From NCBI GenBank assembly GCA_043421945.1, contig JBHOGO010000003.1, forward strand, positions 1-64,000: a stretch of DNA of 64,000 bases, in the 5' to 3' direction. Source of the stretch: Thaumasiovibrio sp043421945 (GTDB taxonomy: Bacteria; Pseudomonadota; Gammaproteobacteria; Enterobacterales; Vibrionaceae). Position numbers and translations under genes: made by a program. Shown piece by piece: positions 9,242 to 18,247 of this stretch (positions are counted from its first letter, which is position 1; every line of letters starts with the position of its first letter). The notes under the pieces were generated by a model. The model had not been told where the DNA came from, searched no databases, and was given only the letters and a program-made list of their open reading frames with translations.

Positions 9242-9919
9242 CTAGGGCTTGGGAGCTGAAGCTGCCGCTAAGTATCGTCGGGCCAACCCAACAAATTCGT
9301 CACACGGCATACCTAACATCTCTTCTGGTATCAGTAGTTCCCCCCCCAATATCTCTTTGTTATACCGTAATCGATTGGCAAATATAGCGAGTAAGCCTGT
9401 ATATTTCGTTCCTGCTTGATCGGTGTATGGTGTGTCGTCGAACAACATATCTTCAATATCGACACTGCCTCGCTTTCCCCGGCGGTAAGCCATCATAAGA
9501 AGTACTTTTTGTTCGTTGAGTAGACGGCTTACTAAGCGTGGCGAAATGCTTTTCAATAAATGGTCAAAACTATACAGTTGAATGCTCACCCAAGGGATGG
9601 GTTCATACCAGCCTTCTTTCTCTAATTGGAGTTGTTCTATTTTCCTCATATCTTTCCAGCGACTACTCCAACCACCCGACGGGTGATGTAGTGTTAGGTG
9701 CATATAAGTCAATGTCATACAAATGGCCGGTTTACGAGCGATTTGCCAATAGAAGAAAGCGAGTGTAAGAGTACTGACAGAAAGCACGGAAACTAGCCAG
9801 CTAGGGGATACCTTAACAGTGATAAGCGCGATGGCCAGCAGAGCGAGGATGCCGAATGCAAACCACGCAAGGTGAGTATACAAGCTAGGCGGAATCGCAC
9901 TGAGGTGTCGAGTTTTCAT
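9242..9919 (-). CDS. DUF2982 family membrane protein
   Basis: The 225-residue protein has two hydrophobic segments at about residues 15-36 and 40-60, then a soluble cytoplasmic-looking domain with conserved-looking KIEQLQLEKEGWYEPIPWVSIQ and LNEQKVLLMMAYRR. This matches DUF2982, a family I know from Vibrionales and relatives with no established function. It is a single gene transcribed against ycbL. Recognition is by sequence feel rather than motif, so the family call is good but not certain. Confidence 0.7.
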   Translation of the reverse strand: MKTRHLSAIPPSLYTHLAWFAFGILALLAIALITVKVSPSWLVSVLSVSTLTLAFFYWQIARKPAICMTLTYMHLTLHHPSGGWSSRWKDMRKIEQLQLEKEGWYEPIPWVSIQLYSFDHLLKSISPRLVSRLLNEQKVLLMMAYRRGKRGSVDIEDMLFDDTPYTDQAGTKYTGLLAIFANRLRYNKEILGGELLIPEEMLGMPCDEFVGLARRYLAAASAPKP

Positions 9920-10358
9920 TTAATGCTCTCAATTGAGGCTTGTTACATTAAATACGCAGCACTCGCGCACTAGGAACCAATCGCAGTTCATTTAATTGTA
10001 GCCTTTGCATTCTTCACTTGTGTATCTGAGTCCCTTTCTCGTCTGGTTGAATTCCCATATGGTCACAACCAGTATTGATATTAGTGTGTTTTCGTCAGGT
10101 GAAACAGAGTGCATTATTAAGTGTACAGTACTATTGGGTGGTGTCTTTTTATAAAACTTCTACCTTTGACTTTTCTCGGTCATTTATACACCTCGAATAA
10201 GGTGTAATATCTCAAAAAATGGGTTATTTCACATAATATTGCTCAAATGATGGCCAAAAACAGTCAGTAAGCTACAAACGTGCGGCGTTTTTTGGTATAA
10301 AACGCGCTTACTTTTTCGCTGTCACACGGCGCAAGTAAGCAACGGAGTAGAATATTTA
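9920..10358. other. 439-bp intergenic region with divergent promoters
   Basis: This region separates the DUF2982 gene (minus) from the basic winged-helix gene (plus). It is AT-rich, has no convincing reading frame and should contain both promoters. Near the right end the segment GCGTTTTTTGGTATAAAACGCGC forms an imperfect inverted repeat around a TATAAA-like -10. No known operator was recognised. Confidence 0.4.
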
Positions 10359-10760
10359 ATGAGAATTTCTCACAAACGTAAGGTTCAGCTTAAGCTGAGC
10401 AAAAAGCTGAAAGTGACTGACAAGGCAAACCGCCCTGTACGTACACCAGCAAAAGCTGAAAAAACAGCGTCGAAGGTACAAGTTGAAGCAAAAGCACCTG
10501 AGGCTGTGGTTGAAGTCGCTGCACCAGCAGCTGATACAACAAAAAGCGCAGTATCTCTGACCCCTAAGCAACAACAAGTTCTTGATATCGTGCTAGTAAA
10601 TGCTGAAGGCATCAACCCTAAAGGGATTGGTCTAGCAGCAGGCCAAGAAGATGCGAAAGCAGCTTCATGGGCGACGGGTGCGTTGAAAAAACTAGTCGAA
10701 GAAGGCCTAGTAGAACGTATCCAACTCGCTGGCAACAAGGTGCTTTATAAAGCGGCCTAA
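10359..10760 (+). CDS. small basic protein: histone-H1-like tail fused to a winged-helix domain
   Basis: The 133-residue protein has three visible parts. Residues 1-30 are Lys/Arg-rich (MRISHKRKVQLKLSKKLKV). Residues ~31-70 are a low-complexity Ala/Lys/Pro/Val linker. Residues ~72-133 look like a winged helix (TPKQQQVLDIVLVNAEGINPKGIG, then ALKKLVEEGLVERI and a wing NKVLYKAA). It is probably a cytosolic DNA-binding, nucleoid-type protein. I know similar unnamed Vibrionales proteins but no assigned function. It is monocistronic, bounded downstream by a long inverted repeat. Confidence 0.7.
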   Translation: MRISHKRKVQLKLSKKLKVTDKANRPVRTPAKAEKTASKVQVEAKAPEAVVEVAAPAADTTKSAVSLTPKQQQVLDIVLVNAEGINPKGIGLAAGQEDAKAASWATGALKKLVEEGLVERIQLAGNKVLYKAA

Positions 10761-10769
10761 TTGCCCTTT

Positions 10770-10806
10770 CCGCCTTGTGTTTTAGTCTAAATGAAACACA
10801 AGGCGG
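10770..10806. repeat. 13-bp perfect inverted repeat after the basic winged-helix gene
   Basis: CCGCCTTGTGTTT (10770-10782) pairs exactly with AAACACAAGGCGG (10794-10806) across an 11-base loop. The stem is strong but lacks a long T tract on either strand, so it may be a terminator, an mRNA-stabilising hairpin or a protein site. Confidence 0.7.
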
Positions 10807-10942
10807 AAAATCATTTAAATCCCTGTCTTATTTGCTTATTCCCTAACAATCTCATAATTAAGCCTTTTCAAGCGCCGAACCCTCAAAAAATTTGCTATAC
10901 CTTAAGTACCGGTCTCCATAATCGGTATTAGAGGGGCTCTGT

Positions 10943-11257
10943 ATGACAATGGTTAGCGCGAAAGAATTTGCGCATTGGCTTCGACAGCGTTTTAGTGATG
11001 ATGAGAAAGGGGTCAGCCTCACTCGTAAAGATATCAATCACCTCACTGGGCGACAAAGCTTTAATCAAGGTTTCATTAATGATATTCATTATGAACTGAT
11101 GAGGCATGGTATGGCATTTGTCACCGATACGGGACGTGAAAAGTTCTATCTGATAGCCGTATCTGATCGGCCGTGGCGAGAGCAACTAGAAGCGCAGTAT
11201 GAGCGAGAGCTTTATTGCAACAATGTATTACCCTTCGACTTTGATCGCTCAGGGTAA
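10943..11257 (+). CDS. conserved hypothetical protein, 104 residues
   Basis: I do not recognise a named family. The protein is charged and soluble, with an N-terminal helical region (VSAKEFAHWLRQRFSDDEKG) followed by SLTRKDINHLTGRQSFNQGF, which could be a helix-turn-helix, and a C-terminal DRPWREQLEAQYERELYCNN. There is no signal peptide or membrane segment. A ribosome site GAGGGG precedes the ATG at 10943 (a second ATG lies two codons in), and a strong terminator follows, so it looks like a real single-gene unit. It lies convergent to aspC. Confidence 0.65.
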   Translation: MTMVSAKEFAHWLRQRFSDDEKGVSLTRKDINHLTGRQSFNQGFINDIHYELMRHGMAFVTDTGREKFYLIAVSDRPWREQLEAQYERELYCNNVLPFDFDRSG

Positions 11258-11277
11258 GTGAATTCGTTTAGAATCAG

Positions 11278-11313
11278 AAAAGCCCGCGTAACATCGTTAC
11301 GCGGGCTTTTTTT
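11278..11313 (+). terminator. strong terminator between the 104-residue gene and aspC
   Basis: A 12-bp stem AGCCCGCGTAAC/GTTACGCGGGCT with loop ATC is flanked by A and T tracts, so it may work in both directions between convergent genes. Confidence 0.92.
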
Positions 11314-11363
11314 ATTGATGGCCATCTGCTCAGCCAGATATGCTCAAGGTCTTACTGAGAGGC

Positions 11364-12554
11364 TTACAGGACTGCTGCAATGCCTTTGCAGAGTGGTTGC
11401 ATGTTCGATTTTGTCATACCAGCTACACTAATACGGCCAGATCCAACAATGTAGATACCAAATTCTTCTTTCAGACGCTGTACTTGGGCTTTACTGAGCC
11501 CAGAAAAAGAGAACATACCGTTTTGGCGTTCGATGAAGCTGAAATCTGCATCAACACCTAACTCTTTCAGCGTGTTAACAAACAGAGTACGCATCTCTTG
11601 GATTCGGTCGCGCATTTCAGCGACTTCTTGTTCCCATTCAGCGCGAAGGGCTGCGTCATTTAAGATCTCAGTAACGATCGCTGCGCCGTGAGCTGGTGGG
11701 TTAGAGTAAATAACACGAGCGATAGATTTTACTTGGCTAAATGCCGTCGTGCCTACTGCGTTGTCTTTTGCTACCAGCGTGAACGCACCTACACGTTCGT
11801 TGTATAAACCAAAGTTTTTGGAGAAAGAACTCGCCACAAGTAGTTCATCACATTGCGCAGCAAAGGTGCGTAGGCCTTGTGCGTCTTCTTCTACACCAGA
11901 GGCGAAACCTTGGTAAGCAAAGTCAAACATCGGCAGTAGTTTCTTCTCAACACACAGTGCAGCAAGCTGCTCCCATTGCGTTGCATCCGGGTCGATACCT
12001 GTCGGGTTATGACAGCAGCCGTGTAGTAGCACGACATCGCCTTCAGAGGCTGTTTGTAGATCACTGAGCATGGCATTAAAGTCCATGTCTTTCGTTTCAG
12101 CGTTGTAGTAACCGTATTGTGCCGTTTCAAGGTTTGCAGCAGCAAATACACCGTTGTGGTTAGCCCACGTAGGATTACTAATCCAGACCTTTACATCGCC
12201 AAGTTGACGTCTGATAAATTCAGCCGCTAAACGAAGTGCACCAGTACCACCAGGTGCCTGTGCTGTAAGAGCACGCTTATCTTTGATAATGGTAGCGTCA
12301 GCACCAAAGAGCAGTTGTTGTACGGCTAGGCCGTATTCAGCCGTACCTGGAATGCTTAGATAAGACTTTGTAGTTTCTTTTTCTAGCAGAATTGCTTCTG
12401 CTTTTTTGACAGTAGCAAGAACAGGTGTTGTTCCCGCTTCGTTTTTATAAATTCCCACACCCAAGTTAATTTTCTCAGGGCGAGTATCATTTTTAAATTC
12501 TTCGGTTAGACCAAGGATAGGGTCAGCGGGGGCGGCAACAATTTTCTCAAACAT
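11364..12554 (-). CDS. aspC: aspartate aminotransferase
   Basis: This PLP-dependent class I aminotransferase of about 396 residues closely follows E. coli AspC along its length. It opens MFEKIVAAPADPILGLTEEF, has the GCCHNPTGIDP segment, the PLP-lysine region SSFSKNFGLYNERVG and ends with GRISVAGM. It interconverts aspartate plus 2-oxoglutarate with oxaloacetate plus glutamate and can act on aromatic amino acids. I chose the ATG at 12554, which matches the family N-terminus; an ATG three codons upstream (12563) is possible. A hairpin lies just upstream of the start. aspC beside asnS is a known gammaproteobacterial neighbourhood. Confidence 0.93.
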   Translation of the reverse strand: MFEKIVAAPADPILGLTEEFKNDTRPEKINLGVGIYKNEAGTTPVLATVKKAEAILLEKETTKSYLSIPGTAEYGLAVQQLLFGADATIIKDKRALTAQAPGGTGALRLAAEFIRRQLGDVKVWISNPTWANHNGVFAAANLETAQYGYYNAETKDMDFNAMLSDLQTASEGDVVLLHGCCHNPTGIDPDATQWEQLAALCVEKKLLPMFDFAYQGFASGVEEDAQGLRTFAAQCDELLVASSFSKNFGLYNERVGAFTLVAKDNAVGTTAFSQVKSIARVIYSNPPAHGAAIVTEILNDAALRAEWEQEVAEMRDRIQEMRTLFVNTLKELGVDADFSFIERQNGMFSFSGLSKAQVQRLKEEFGIYIVGSGRISVAGMTKSNMQPLCKGIAAVL

Positions 12555-12576
12555 TAGCGTCATCCATGCGGTAGTG

Positions 12577-12593
12577 AAAGGGGATACCCCTTT
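12577..12593 (-). promoter_or_regulatory. hairpin in the aspC 5' leader
   Basis: AAAGGGG/CCCCTTT with a three-base loop lies 14-23 bases upstream of the two possible aspC starts, and the purine side is the only Shine-Dalgarno-like sequence there. It could limit ribosome access or be an operator. This is an inference from position. Confidence 0.4.
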
Positions 12594-12863
12594 ATACTTT
12601 TGCAGGCTTGAAATCGCAATGGTCAGCTACAAATATTACGCAAAAGTTGCGTTTGATATAAATACTTATGCTTAAACGGTAATTTCAGTGATTGACTCGA
12701 CTTGTTGATATGTGACTCATCGATAGGTGATCGTCGCAATGATGATGATGATGATGTTGGTGAAGGAGGGGCCAAAGACTCTGAAAATTGTTTAGGAGAG
12801 TAGGGAGGAGACAAAAGACACATACGCTGTGCTATCAAGGTTGTTTAGTGGGTGGCTACTGAA

Positions 12864-12892
12864 ACAAAAAAGGCTGCATTTCTGCAGCCTTT
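12864..12892 (-). terminator. terminator of asnS
   Basis: On the minus strand a 10-bp stem AAAGGCTGCA/TGCAGCCTTT with a four-base loop is followed by a T-rich tract, 16 bases after the asnS stop. The remaining gap up to aspC (12594-12860) holds a (GAT)n-like run at about 12737-12757 and no gene. Confidence 0.9.
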
Positions 12893-12907
12893 GGACGTTT
12901 TCTATGA

Positions 12908-14311
12908 TTAGAAATTCGCAGAGCGTGCTGCACGTGGGAATGGGATCACATCACGGATGTTCGCCATACCTGTTACGTATGTGACTAGGCGCTCAAAGCC
13001 AAGACCAAAGCCAGCGTGCGGAACGGTACCGTAACGACGTAAGTCTAAATACCAGCTCATGTGCTCAGGGTCGATACCCATTTCAACCATACGTTTTTCT
13101 AGTAGGTCGATACGTTCTTCACGTTGAGAGCCACCGATGATCTCACCGATACCCGGAGCTAGAACATCCATCGCAGCAACTGTTTTGCCGTCATCATTCA
13201 TACGCATGTAGAAAGACTTGATATCTTTCGGGTAGTTTTTAACAACAACAGGTGCTTTGAAGTGCTCTTCTGCAAGGTAACGCTCGTGCTCAGAAGACAT
13301 ATCGATACCCCACTCAACAGGGAATTCGAACTCTTTACCTGAATCAAGAAGGATTTGAATCGCGTCAGTGTAATCCACTTGAGCAAAATCAGACTCGACA
13401 AAGTTTTCTAGGCGAGTGATCGCTTCTTTGTTAATGCGCTGGGCAAAGAATTCAAGATCATCACGACGCTCTTCAAGTACCGCTTTGAACACGTACTTCA
13501 GCATGTCTTCAGCTAGCTTTGCTGCATCTTCTAAATCAGCGAAAGCAACTTCAGGCTCAACCATCCAGAATTCAGCAAGGTGGCGGCTTGTGTTAGAGTT
13601 TTCAGCACGGAAAGTAGGGCCGAAGGTATAAACCTTGCTGAGTGCACAAGCGTACGCTTCAGCGTTCAATTGGCCAGATACCGTTAGGAATGTTTCTTTA
13701 CCGAAGAAGTCTTTATCGTAGTCAACCTCACCTGCGTCGGTCATTGGTGTGTTGACCATATCCAGTGTAGAGACGCGGAACATTTCGCCAGCACCTTCAC
13801 AGTCAGACGCTGTAATCAATGGCGCAGACATCCAGAAGTAGCCTTGCTCATGATAGAAACGGTGAATAGCCTGTGAAAGACAGTTACGAACACGTGCAAC
13901 GGCACCAATCACATTGGTACGAGGACGTAGGTGAGCGACTTCACGTAAATACTCAATTGAGTGACGTGTTTTAGCCATTGGGTACGTTTCGGCATCTTCA
14001 ACCCAACCCACTACGGTTACTTGAGTTGCTGCAAGTTCAAAGTCTTGCCCTTTTGCCGGAGACGCAACAACAGTACCTGTCACCTCAACAGAACAACCTG
14101 TTGTCAGCTTTAGAACTTCGTCATTATAATTATTCAGTTCATTTGGGACCACGGCCTGAATCGGGTCGAAACAAGAGCCGTCATAAATGGCAAGGAAAGA
14201 GATCCCAGCTTTGGAATCTCGACGAGAGCGGATCCAACCACGAACAGTGATTTCACTGTCTACCGCGATTTTACCGCTGAGCACGTCAGTTACAGGCGCG
14301 TAAGTCGTCAT
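12908..14311 (-). CDS. asnS: asparaginyl-tRNA synthetase
   Basis: This 467-residue class IIb aminoacyl-tRNA synthetase charges tRNA-Asn with asparagine using ATP. The N-terminal OB-fold anticodon-binding domain (residues ~15-105, VRGWIRSRRDSKAGISFL) is followed by the class II catalytic core. The core has motif 2 in FGPTFRAENSNTSRHLAEFWMVEPE and motif 3 in GFGLGFERLVTYVTG near the C-terminus. Length and motifs are normal. It is transcribed from the 600-bp gap it shares with mlc. Confidence 0.97.
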   Translation of the reverse strand: MTTYAPVTDVLSGKIAVDSEITVRGWIRSRRDSKAGISFLAIYDGSCFDPIQAVVPNELNNYNDEVLKLTTGCSVEVTGTVVASPAKGQDFELAATQVTVVGWVEDAETYPMAKTRHSIEYLREVAHLRPRTNVIGAVARVRNCLSQAIHRFYHEQGYFWMSAPLITASDCEGAGEMFRVSTLDMVNTPMTDAGEVDYDKDFFGKETFLTVSGQLNAEAYACALSKVYTFGPTFRAENSNTSRHLAEFWMVEPEVAFADLEDAAKLAEDMLKYVFKAVLEERRDDLEFFAQRINKEAITRLENFVESDFAQVDYTDAIQILLDSGKEFEFPVEWGIDMSSEHERYLAEEHFKAPVVVKNYPKDIKSFYMRMNDDGKTVAAMDVLAPGIGEIIGGSQREERIDLLEKRMVEMGIDPEHMSWYLDLRRYGTVPHAGFGLGFERLVTYVTGMANIRDVIPFPRAARSANF

Positions 14312-14916
14312 GCTAAATAATACTCCATGGAGGCACGAACATGTGCTGATTTTATGAGATGTAAGGGTGCAATATTACCTGTCTGGCGTGAGGCTTCAAC
14401 CCTTGTGTGACTTGGAAAGCTAAATTGATGGAAATCACGCTTTAACGTTCAGCTAGATGCTCAATATTTATGCTAAAAGCTCACGGTTTTCAATCAATGA
14501 AGCAAAAGCTGTTCTCTTATCGACTGAGTCGTGAGGCTGTAAAAATATATAAACGGACTAAAAGCATTTGCTCTGGATACTTTTTGTATGCAAAAACAGA
14601 GGTTTTGTTATGAATATTTTGGTGGTTTCTTACGGCGCTAGAGGCTACTGTCTGAAAGAATAGGATACAAAATGCGAAAGCTTCATGCGAAAATAGTAAG
14701 ATAACAAGCGTCAAATGCCCTTTGAGTTGTGCTGCTGGTTTATTTTTCATCAAAAAATAACCGCTGTTTGTAATGACATATTTGAGCTATCCATCTTAAA
14801 TTGTGTCAAAAAACATTCAAACTATGTGATTAAAATCACGTACGGGTAACATTTAGCTTAACAATTTCTTCGCAAAGTAAAAAAATAGTTTCATTATCCA
14901 AAATTGGAGTTCAGGG
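14312..14916. other. 605-bp divergent regulatory region between asnS and mlc
   Basis: This gap holds the asnS promoter side (about 14312-14400) and the mlc promoter side. It is AT-rich with no gene I would accept; a 78-codon frame on the minus strand at 14517-14753 has no family features. A CRP site near the mlc end is listed separately. Confidence 0.5.
14825..14840 (+). promoter_or_regulatory. CRP-binding site upstream of mlc
   Basis: TGTGATTAAAATCACG matches the CRP consensus TGTGA-N6-TCACA at nine of ten conserved positions. It lies 77 bases upstream of the mlc ATG. mlc of E. coli is known to be cAMP-CRP controlled, so this site probably couples mlc expression to carbon status. Confidence 0.75.
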
Positions 14917-16146
14917 ATGTTTTTTGCCCAACCTGGTCATATTGATCATATTAAGCGCAATAATGCGGGAAACGTTTACCGCCTGATTGATCAGCATGGG
15001 CCTATTTCTAGAATCGAACTCTCGAAACAGAGCCAGCTTGCCCCCGCCAGTATCACCAAAATAACGCGTGAATTGATGGAGTCACACCTTATTCAGGAAA
15101 CGCAGATTATTGAGCCTGCAAGCCGAGGCCGGCCAGCCATTGGGTTACGGACTCGAAATGAAGGCTGGCAATTTATGTCTATCAGGTTGGGGCGTGGCTA
15201 CCTGACCATTGCACTGCATGAACATGGCGGCGATCTACTGATTGATGAGCGCCAAGATATTGAAGAGCTCGAGCAAGATGCGCTGCTAGAAAAACTGATC
15301 GTAGAAATCGATAGATTCTTTGCTAGCCACGTGAGTGAGGTCGATCGTGTCACCAGCATTGCTATTTCGTTGCCAGGATTGGTGAATGCGGCTGAAGGTG
15401 TTGTGATTCAAATGCCGCACTATGATGTGGATAACATGCCGTTAGGTCCTCGACTCCATGAAGCCACGGGGCTGCCCGTTTTTGTGGCGAATGATACGCA
15501 CGCATGGGCACTGGCTGAAAAATTATTTGGCAATTCACAAGACGAAGATAACTCGATTTTAGTGTCGATTCACTATGGGGTCGGAGCGGGAATTATTTTG
15601 GATGGGAATGTCCTCCAAGGCCGATTAGGGAATGTCGGCGAGATGGGACATATCCAAATTAAGCCGTTTGGTAAAAAATGTTTTTGCGGCAATCATGGGT
15701 GTTTGGAAACAGTCGCAAGCCTTAGTGCTGTAAAAGCTCAGGTGGAGGAGCTACTAGCGGAGTCAAGACCAGTAGAAGCACGCCCATCTATACTGTATGG
15801 CGGCCCTATTACGGTAGAGAAAATCTGTGAAGCAGCGGTAGCGGGTGATCCACTGGCCAAACAGGTCATTGTTGAACTTGGACATAACCTTGGGCAGGCC
15901 ATTGCAATTATGGTTAACTTATTCAACCCACAAAAGATTTTGATTGGTGGGGAGTTTAATCGCGCGAAAAAAGTGCTTTATCCTGCCATTCGTGAATGCA
16001 TAGAAAGTAGTGCGTTACCGGCTTATTGGGAGAGTCTCGTCATAGAGGAAAGTTGCTTTTACACCCAAGCAACCATGCCCGGAGCAGCCCTGGTTAAACA
16101 AGCGATGTATAACGGCGAGCTACTGATGAAAATGATCGAAGGTTAG
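14917..16146 (+). CDS. mlc: Mlc, ROK-family transcriptional repressor of sugar uptake genes
   Basis: The 409-residue protein has an N-terminal winged helix-turn-helix (residues ~20-50, SRIELSKQSQLAPASITKIT) and a C-terminal ROK fold with GVGAGIILDG and the zinc cluster CFCGNHGC typical of Mlc/NagC. In enterobacteria Mlc represses ptsG, ptsHI and other sugar genes and is sequestered by unphosphorylated EIICB-Glc. Mlc rather than NagC is suggested by length and N-terminal sequence (FAQPGHIDHIKRNNAGNVYR). An upstream CRP site supports this. Confidence 0.88.
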   Translation: MFFAQPGHIDHIKRNNAGNVYRLIDQHGPISRIELSKQSQLAPASITKITRELMESHLIQETQIIEPASRGRPAIGLRTRNEGWQFMSIRLGRGYLTIALHEHGGDLLIDERQDIEELEQDALLEKLIVEIDRFFASHVSEVDRVTSIAISLPGLVNAAEGVVIQMPHYDVDNMPLGPRLHEATGLPVFVANDTHAWALAEKLFGNSQDEDNSILVSIHYGVGAGIILDGNVLQGRLGNVGEMGHIQIKPFGKKCFCGNHGCLETVASLSAVKAQVEELLAESRPVEARPSILYGGPITVEKICEAAVAGDPLAKQVIVELGHNLGQAIAIMVNLFNPQKILIGGEFNRAKKVLYPAIRECIESSALPAYWESLVIEESCFYTQATMPGAALVKQAMYNGELLMKMIEG

Positions 16147-16178
16147 CTAATGCCATTGTGCATGAGTTAAATGAGCTA

Positions 16179-16754
16179 TTAATGCAGCTGCTTGCTGATC
16201 ACCATTGTTGTTAGAAAGGACAAGGCTTCTTGATGATTCTGCTGCGCTAAATACCACTGTTTTTGGTTGGTTGCCAAAGGAATGATTTCTAAAAAGCGGC
16301 TACAAACCCAATCAGGATCGGTGAAATCTGTCACGTTGTACAAGTCACTCAATTCGGGGTGAGTCGCATATATTTTTCTGAGCTGCGTACTGAGTGATTC
16401 GAGTTTAGGTTCAATCGCACTGGTTGGCATCCAACCGGTTGTACGCTCTGTGTCGCCGACCCAAAGCCCATCCTCTTCTTGATAAGGACTCTTTATTTCA
16501 ACGATATTGAGTCCTCTAATTGTGATACCTAAGGTATTGTTTTCGAGTGGATATACCTCATCCACTTTGACTAAGGTACCAAATTGGCAGATACGCTCTC
16601 CTTCCTGCATCGCCATTACAAATCCGGTACCGTTATTTTGACAAGCTTCAATCATCCTTAGATAACGCGGCTCAAAAATACGTAATTGCGTGACACCCTT
16701 GGGCAATAAAAAGACAGAGATTGGAAAGAGATAGTGTTTCATCATTAAACTCAT
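16179..16754 (-). CDS. Lon-substrate-binding (LON_substr_bdg) domain protein
   Basis: The 191-residue protein resembles the isolated N-terminal domain of Lon protease. It starts MKHYLFPISVFLLPKG and then has the hallmark LRIFEPRYLRMIEAC at about residues 24-38. There is no AAA or protease domain, so it is not Lon itself; such stand-alone domains are widespread, with no firm function. It is convergent to mlc. The start may be the ATG at 16754, or at 16745 or 16742 within MSLMMKH. Confidence 0.82.
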   Translation of the reverse strand: MSLMMKHYLFPISVFLLPKGVTQLRIFEPRYLRMIEACQNNGTGFVMAMQEGERICQFGTLVKVDEVYPLENNTLGITIRGLNIVEIKSPYQEEDGLWVGDTERTTGWMPTSAIEPKLESLSTQLRKIYATHPELSDLYNVTDFTDPDWVCSRFLEIIPLATNQKQWYLAQQNHQEALSFLTTMVISKQLH

Positions 16755-16857
16755 CGAAAACCTCTGCTATATAATGTTACCGATAGAAGAACATCTACTT
16801 TACCACAACCTCATTTATCCGGCGAAAAAGTAACCAGTCGATAAAGCACTCATCTTG

Positions 16858-18138
16858 CTATGACGCAATAACAAGATTATTGTCTAGCGCACTTCGAATA
16901 GCATTAATGAGTGTGTTGAGCTGCTGATAATTCGTTTGAAACGGAGGCATCATATAAATGAGCTTCCCAAAAGGCCTGATCCAAACCCCTTGCTCTACAA
17001 AATGTTGTTGGATTGCTGCCATGTCAACGGGATGAGTCAACTCAACAACACCAATGGCACCTAGCCAACGTATTTCAGCCACCCATTGATTATTGGTGAG
17101 AGTCGGCAGTAATGTCGCAAATGCTGCTTCGATATCGGAGACTTGCTGTTGCCAGACCCCTTCATTCAGTATGGCGAGGCTTTCATTAGCCACTGCACAT
17201 GCGAGTGGGTTACCCATAAAGGTTGGCCCGTGCATGAAACATCCTGCTTCTCCTCCACATACCGTATCGGCAACATGAGACGTCGTCATAGTGGCTGAAA
17301 GCGTCATATAACCCCCAGTGAGCGCCTTACCGACACACATAATGTCAGCCAGTATTTCAGCGTGTTCACAGGCAAACATTTTGCCCGTACGCCCAAAGCC
17401 AGTGGCTATCTCATCGATAATGAGTAACACGTTGTATTTGTCACAAAGCTTTCGTGCTTGGCGTAGAAACTCAGGGTGATAAAGCCGCATCCCTCCGGCA
17501 CCCTGCACAATAGGTTCGAGGACAACAGCGGCAATCTGCTTGTGATGAGCGTTAAGCTGCGCTGATAAACTCTCTATATCAGCGGGATCCCACGGTTGAT
17601 CGAATCGGCCTTGAGGTGATTCAGCAAAAATGTGTTCAGGTAAAAAGCCTTTATAGAGGCTGTGCATCGAGTTATCGGGATCTGTGACTGACATCGCGGC
17701 AAAAGTGTCACCGTGATAACCGTGTCGAAGTGACAAAAATTTTGAACGAGGCGTTCCCACAGCATGCCAATACTGCAATGCCATTTTGAGTGCAACTTCA
17801 ACCGCGACCGAGCCGGAATCGGCGAAAAATACGTGGTCTAGCCCTGTCATCGTCACAAGTTTTTTGCCGAGTTCAACCGCAGGTTGATGGGTTATACCAC
17901 CAAACATTACATGCGACATTTTATCAATTTGTTGTTTAGCGGCTTCATTGAGGCGCGGATGATTATAACCATGCACTGTCGACCACCATGAAGACATGCC
18001 ATCAATCAGAGACTCTCCCGTTTCTAGGTGGAGGTAGACTCCACTGGCGTGGGTAACGGGATAACAAGGAAGTGGATTATGCGTAGAAGTATAAGGGTGC
18101 CATAAATGATCACGGTCGAACTGCAAATCAATCTGCAT
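16858..18138 (-). CDS. bioA: adenosylmethionine-8-amino-7-oxononanoate aminotransferase
   Basis: This class III PLP aminotransferase of 426 residues converts 7-keto-8-aminopelargonate to 7,8-diaminopelargonate with SAM as amino donor, in the biotin pathway. It starts DLQFDRDHLWHPYTS and has DGMSSWWSTVHGYNHP, the cofactor segment IIDEIATGFGRTGK and the PLP-lysine region MCVGKALTGGY. It is transcribed away from bioBFCD from a shared operator region, as in E. coli. Confidence 0.95.
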   Translation of the reverse strand: MQIDLQFDRDHLWHPYTSTHNPLPCYPVTHASGVYLHLETGESLIDGMSSWWSTVHGYNHPRLNEAAKQQIDKMSHVMFGGITHQPAVELGKKLVTMTGLDHVFFADSGSVAVEVALKMALQYWHAVGTPRSKFLSLRHGYHGDTFAAMSVTDPDNSMHSLYKGFLPEHIFAESPQGRFDQPWDPADIESLSAQLNAHHKQIAAVVLEPIVQGAGGMRLYHPEFLRQARKLCDKYNVLLIIDEIATGFGRTGKMFACEHAEILADIMCVGKALTGGYMTLSATMTTSHVADTVCGGEAGCFMHGPTFMGNPLACAVANESLAILNEGVWQQQVSDIEAAFATLLPTLTNNQWVAEIRWLGAIGVVELTHPVDMAAIQQHFVEQGVWIRPFGKLIYMMPPFQTNYQQLNTLINAIRSALDNNLVIAS

Positions 18139-18155
18139 GGTTAAATATTATCCAG

Positions 18156-18188
18156 ATGTTAACTTATCTATTGGTTGTGGGTTGACAG
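18156..18188. promoter_or_regulatory. BirA-type biotin operator between bioA and bioB
   Basis: ATGTTAACT (18156-18164) and GGTTGACAG (18180-18188) form an inverted pair separated by exactly 15 bases. They match the BirA consensus half sites TTGTAAACC-N15-GGTTTACAA at 6/9 and 7/9 positions. The position in the 109-bp divergent promoter region, as in E. coli, strongly suggests repression of both arms by biotinoyl-AMP-bound BirA. Confidence 0.75.
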
Positions 18189-18247
18189 TTTACTGGCTAA
18201 ACGTAGACTAGCCAAGCATTACACATGGAAAATAATAAGGTGAGCTG

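Noticed and set aside
14517..14753. 78-codon frame on the minus strand between asnS and mlc
   Set aside because: No family features, poor start context and no partner; it looks like chance in AT-rich promoter DNA.
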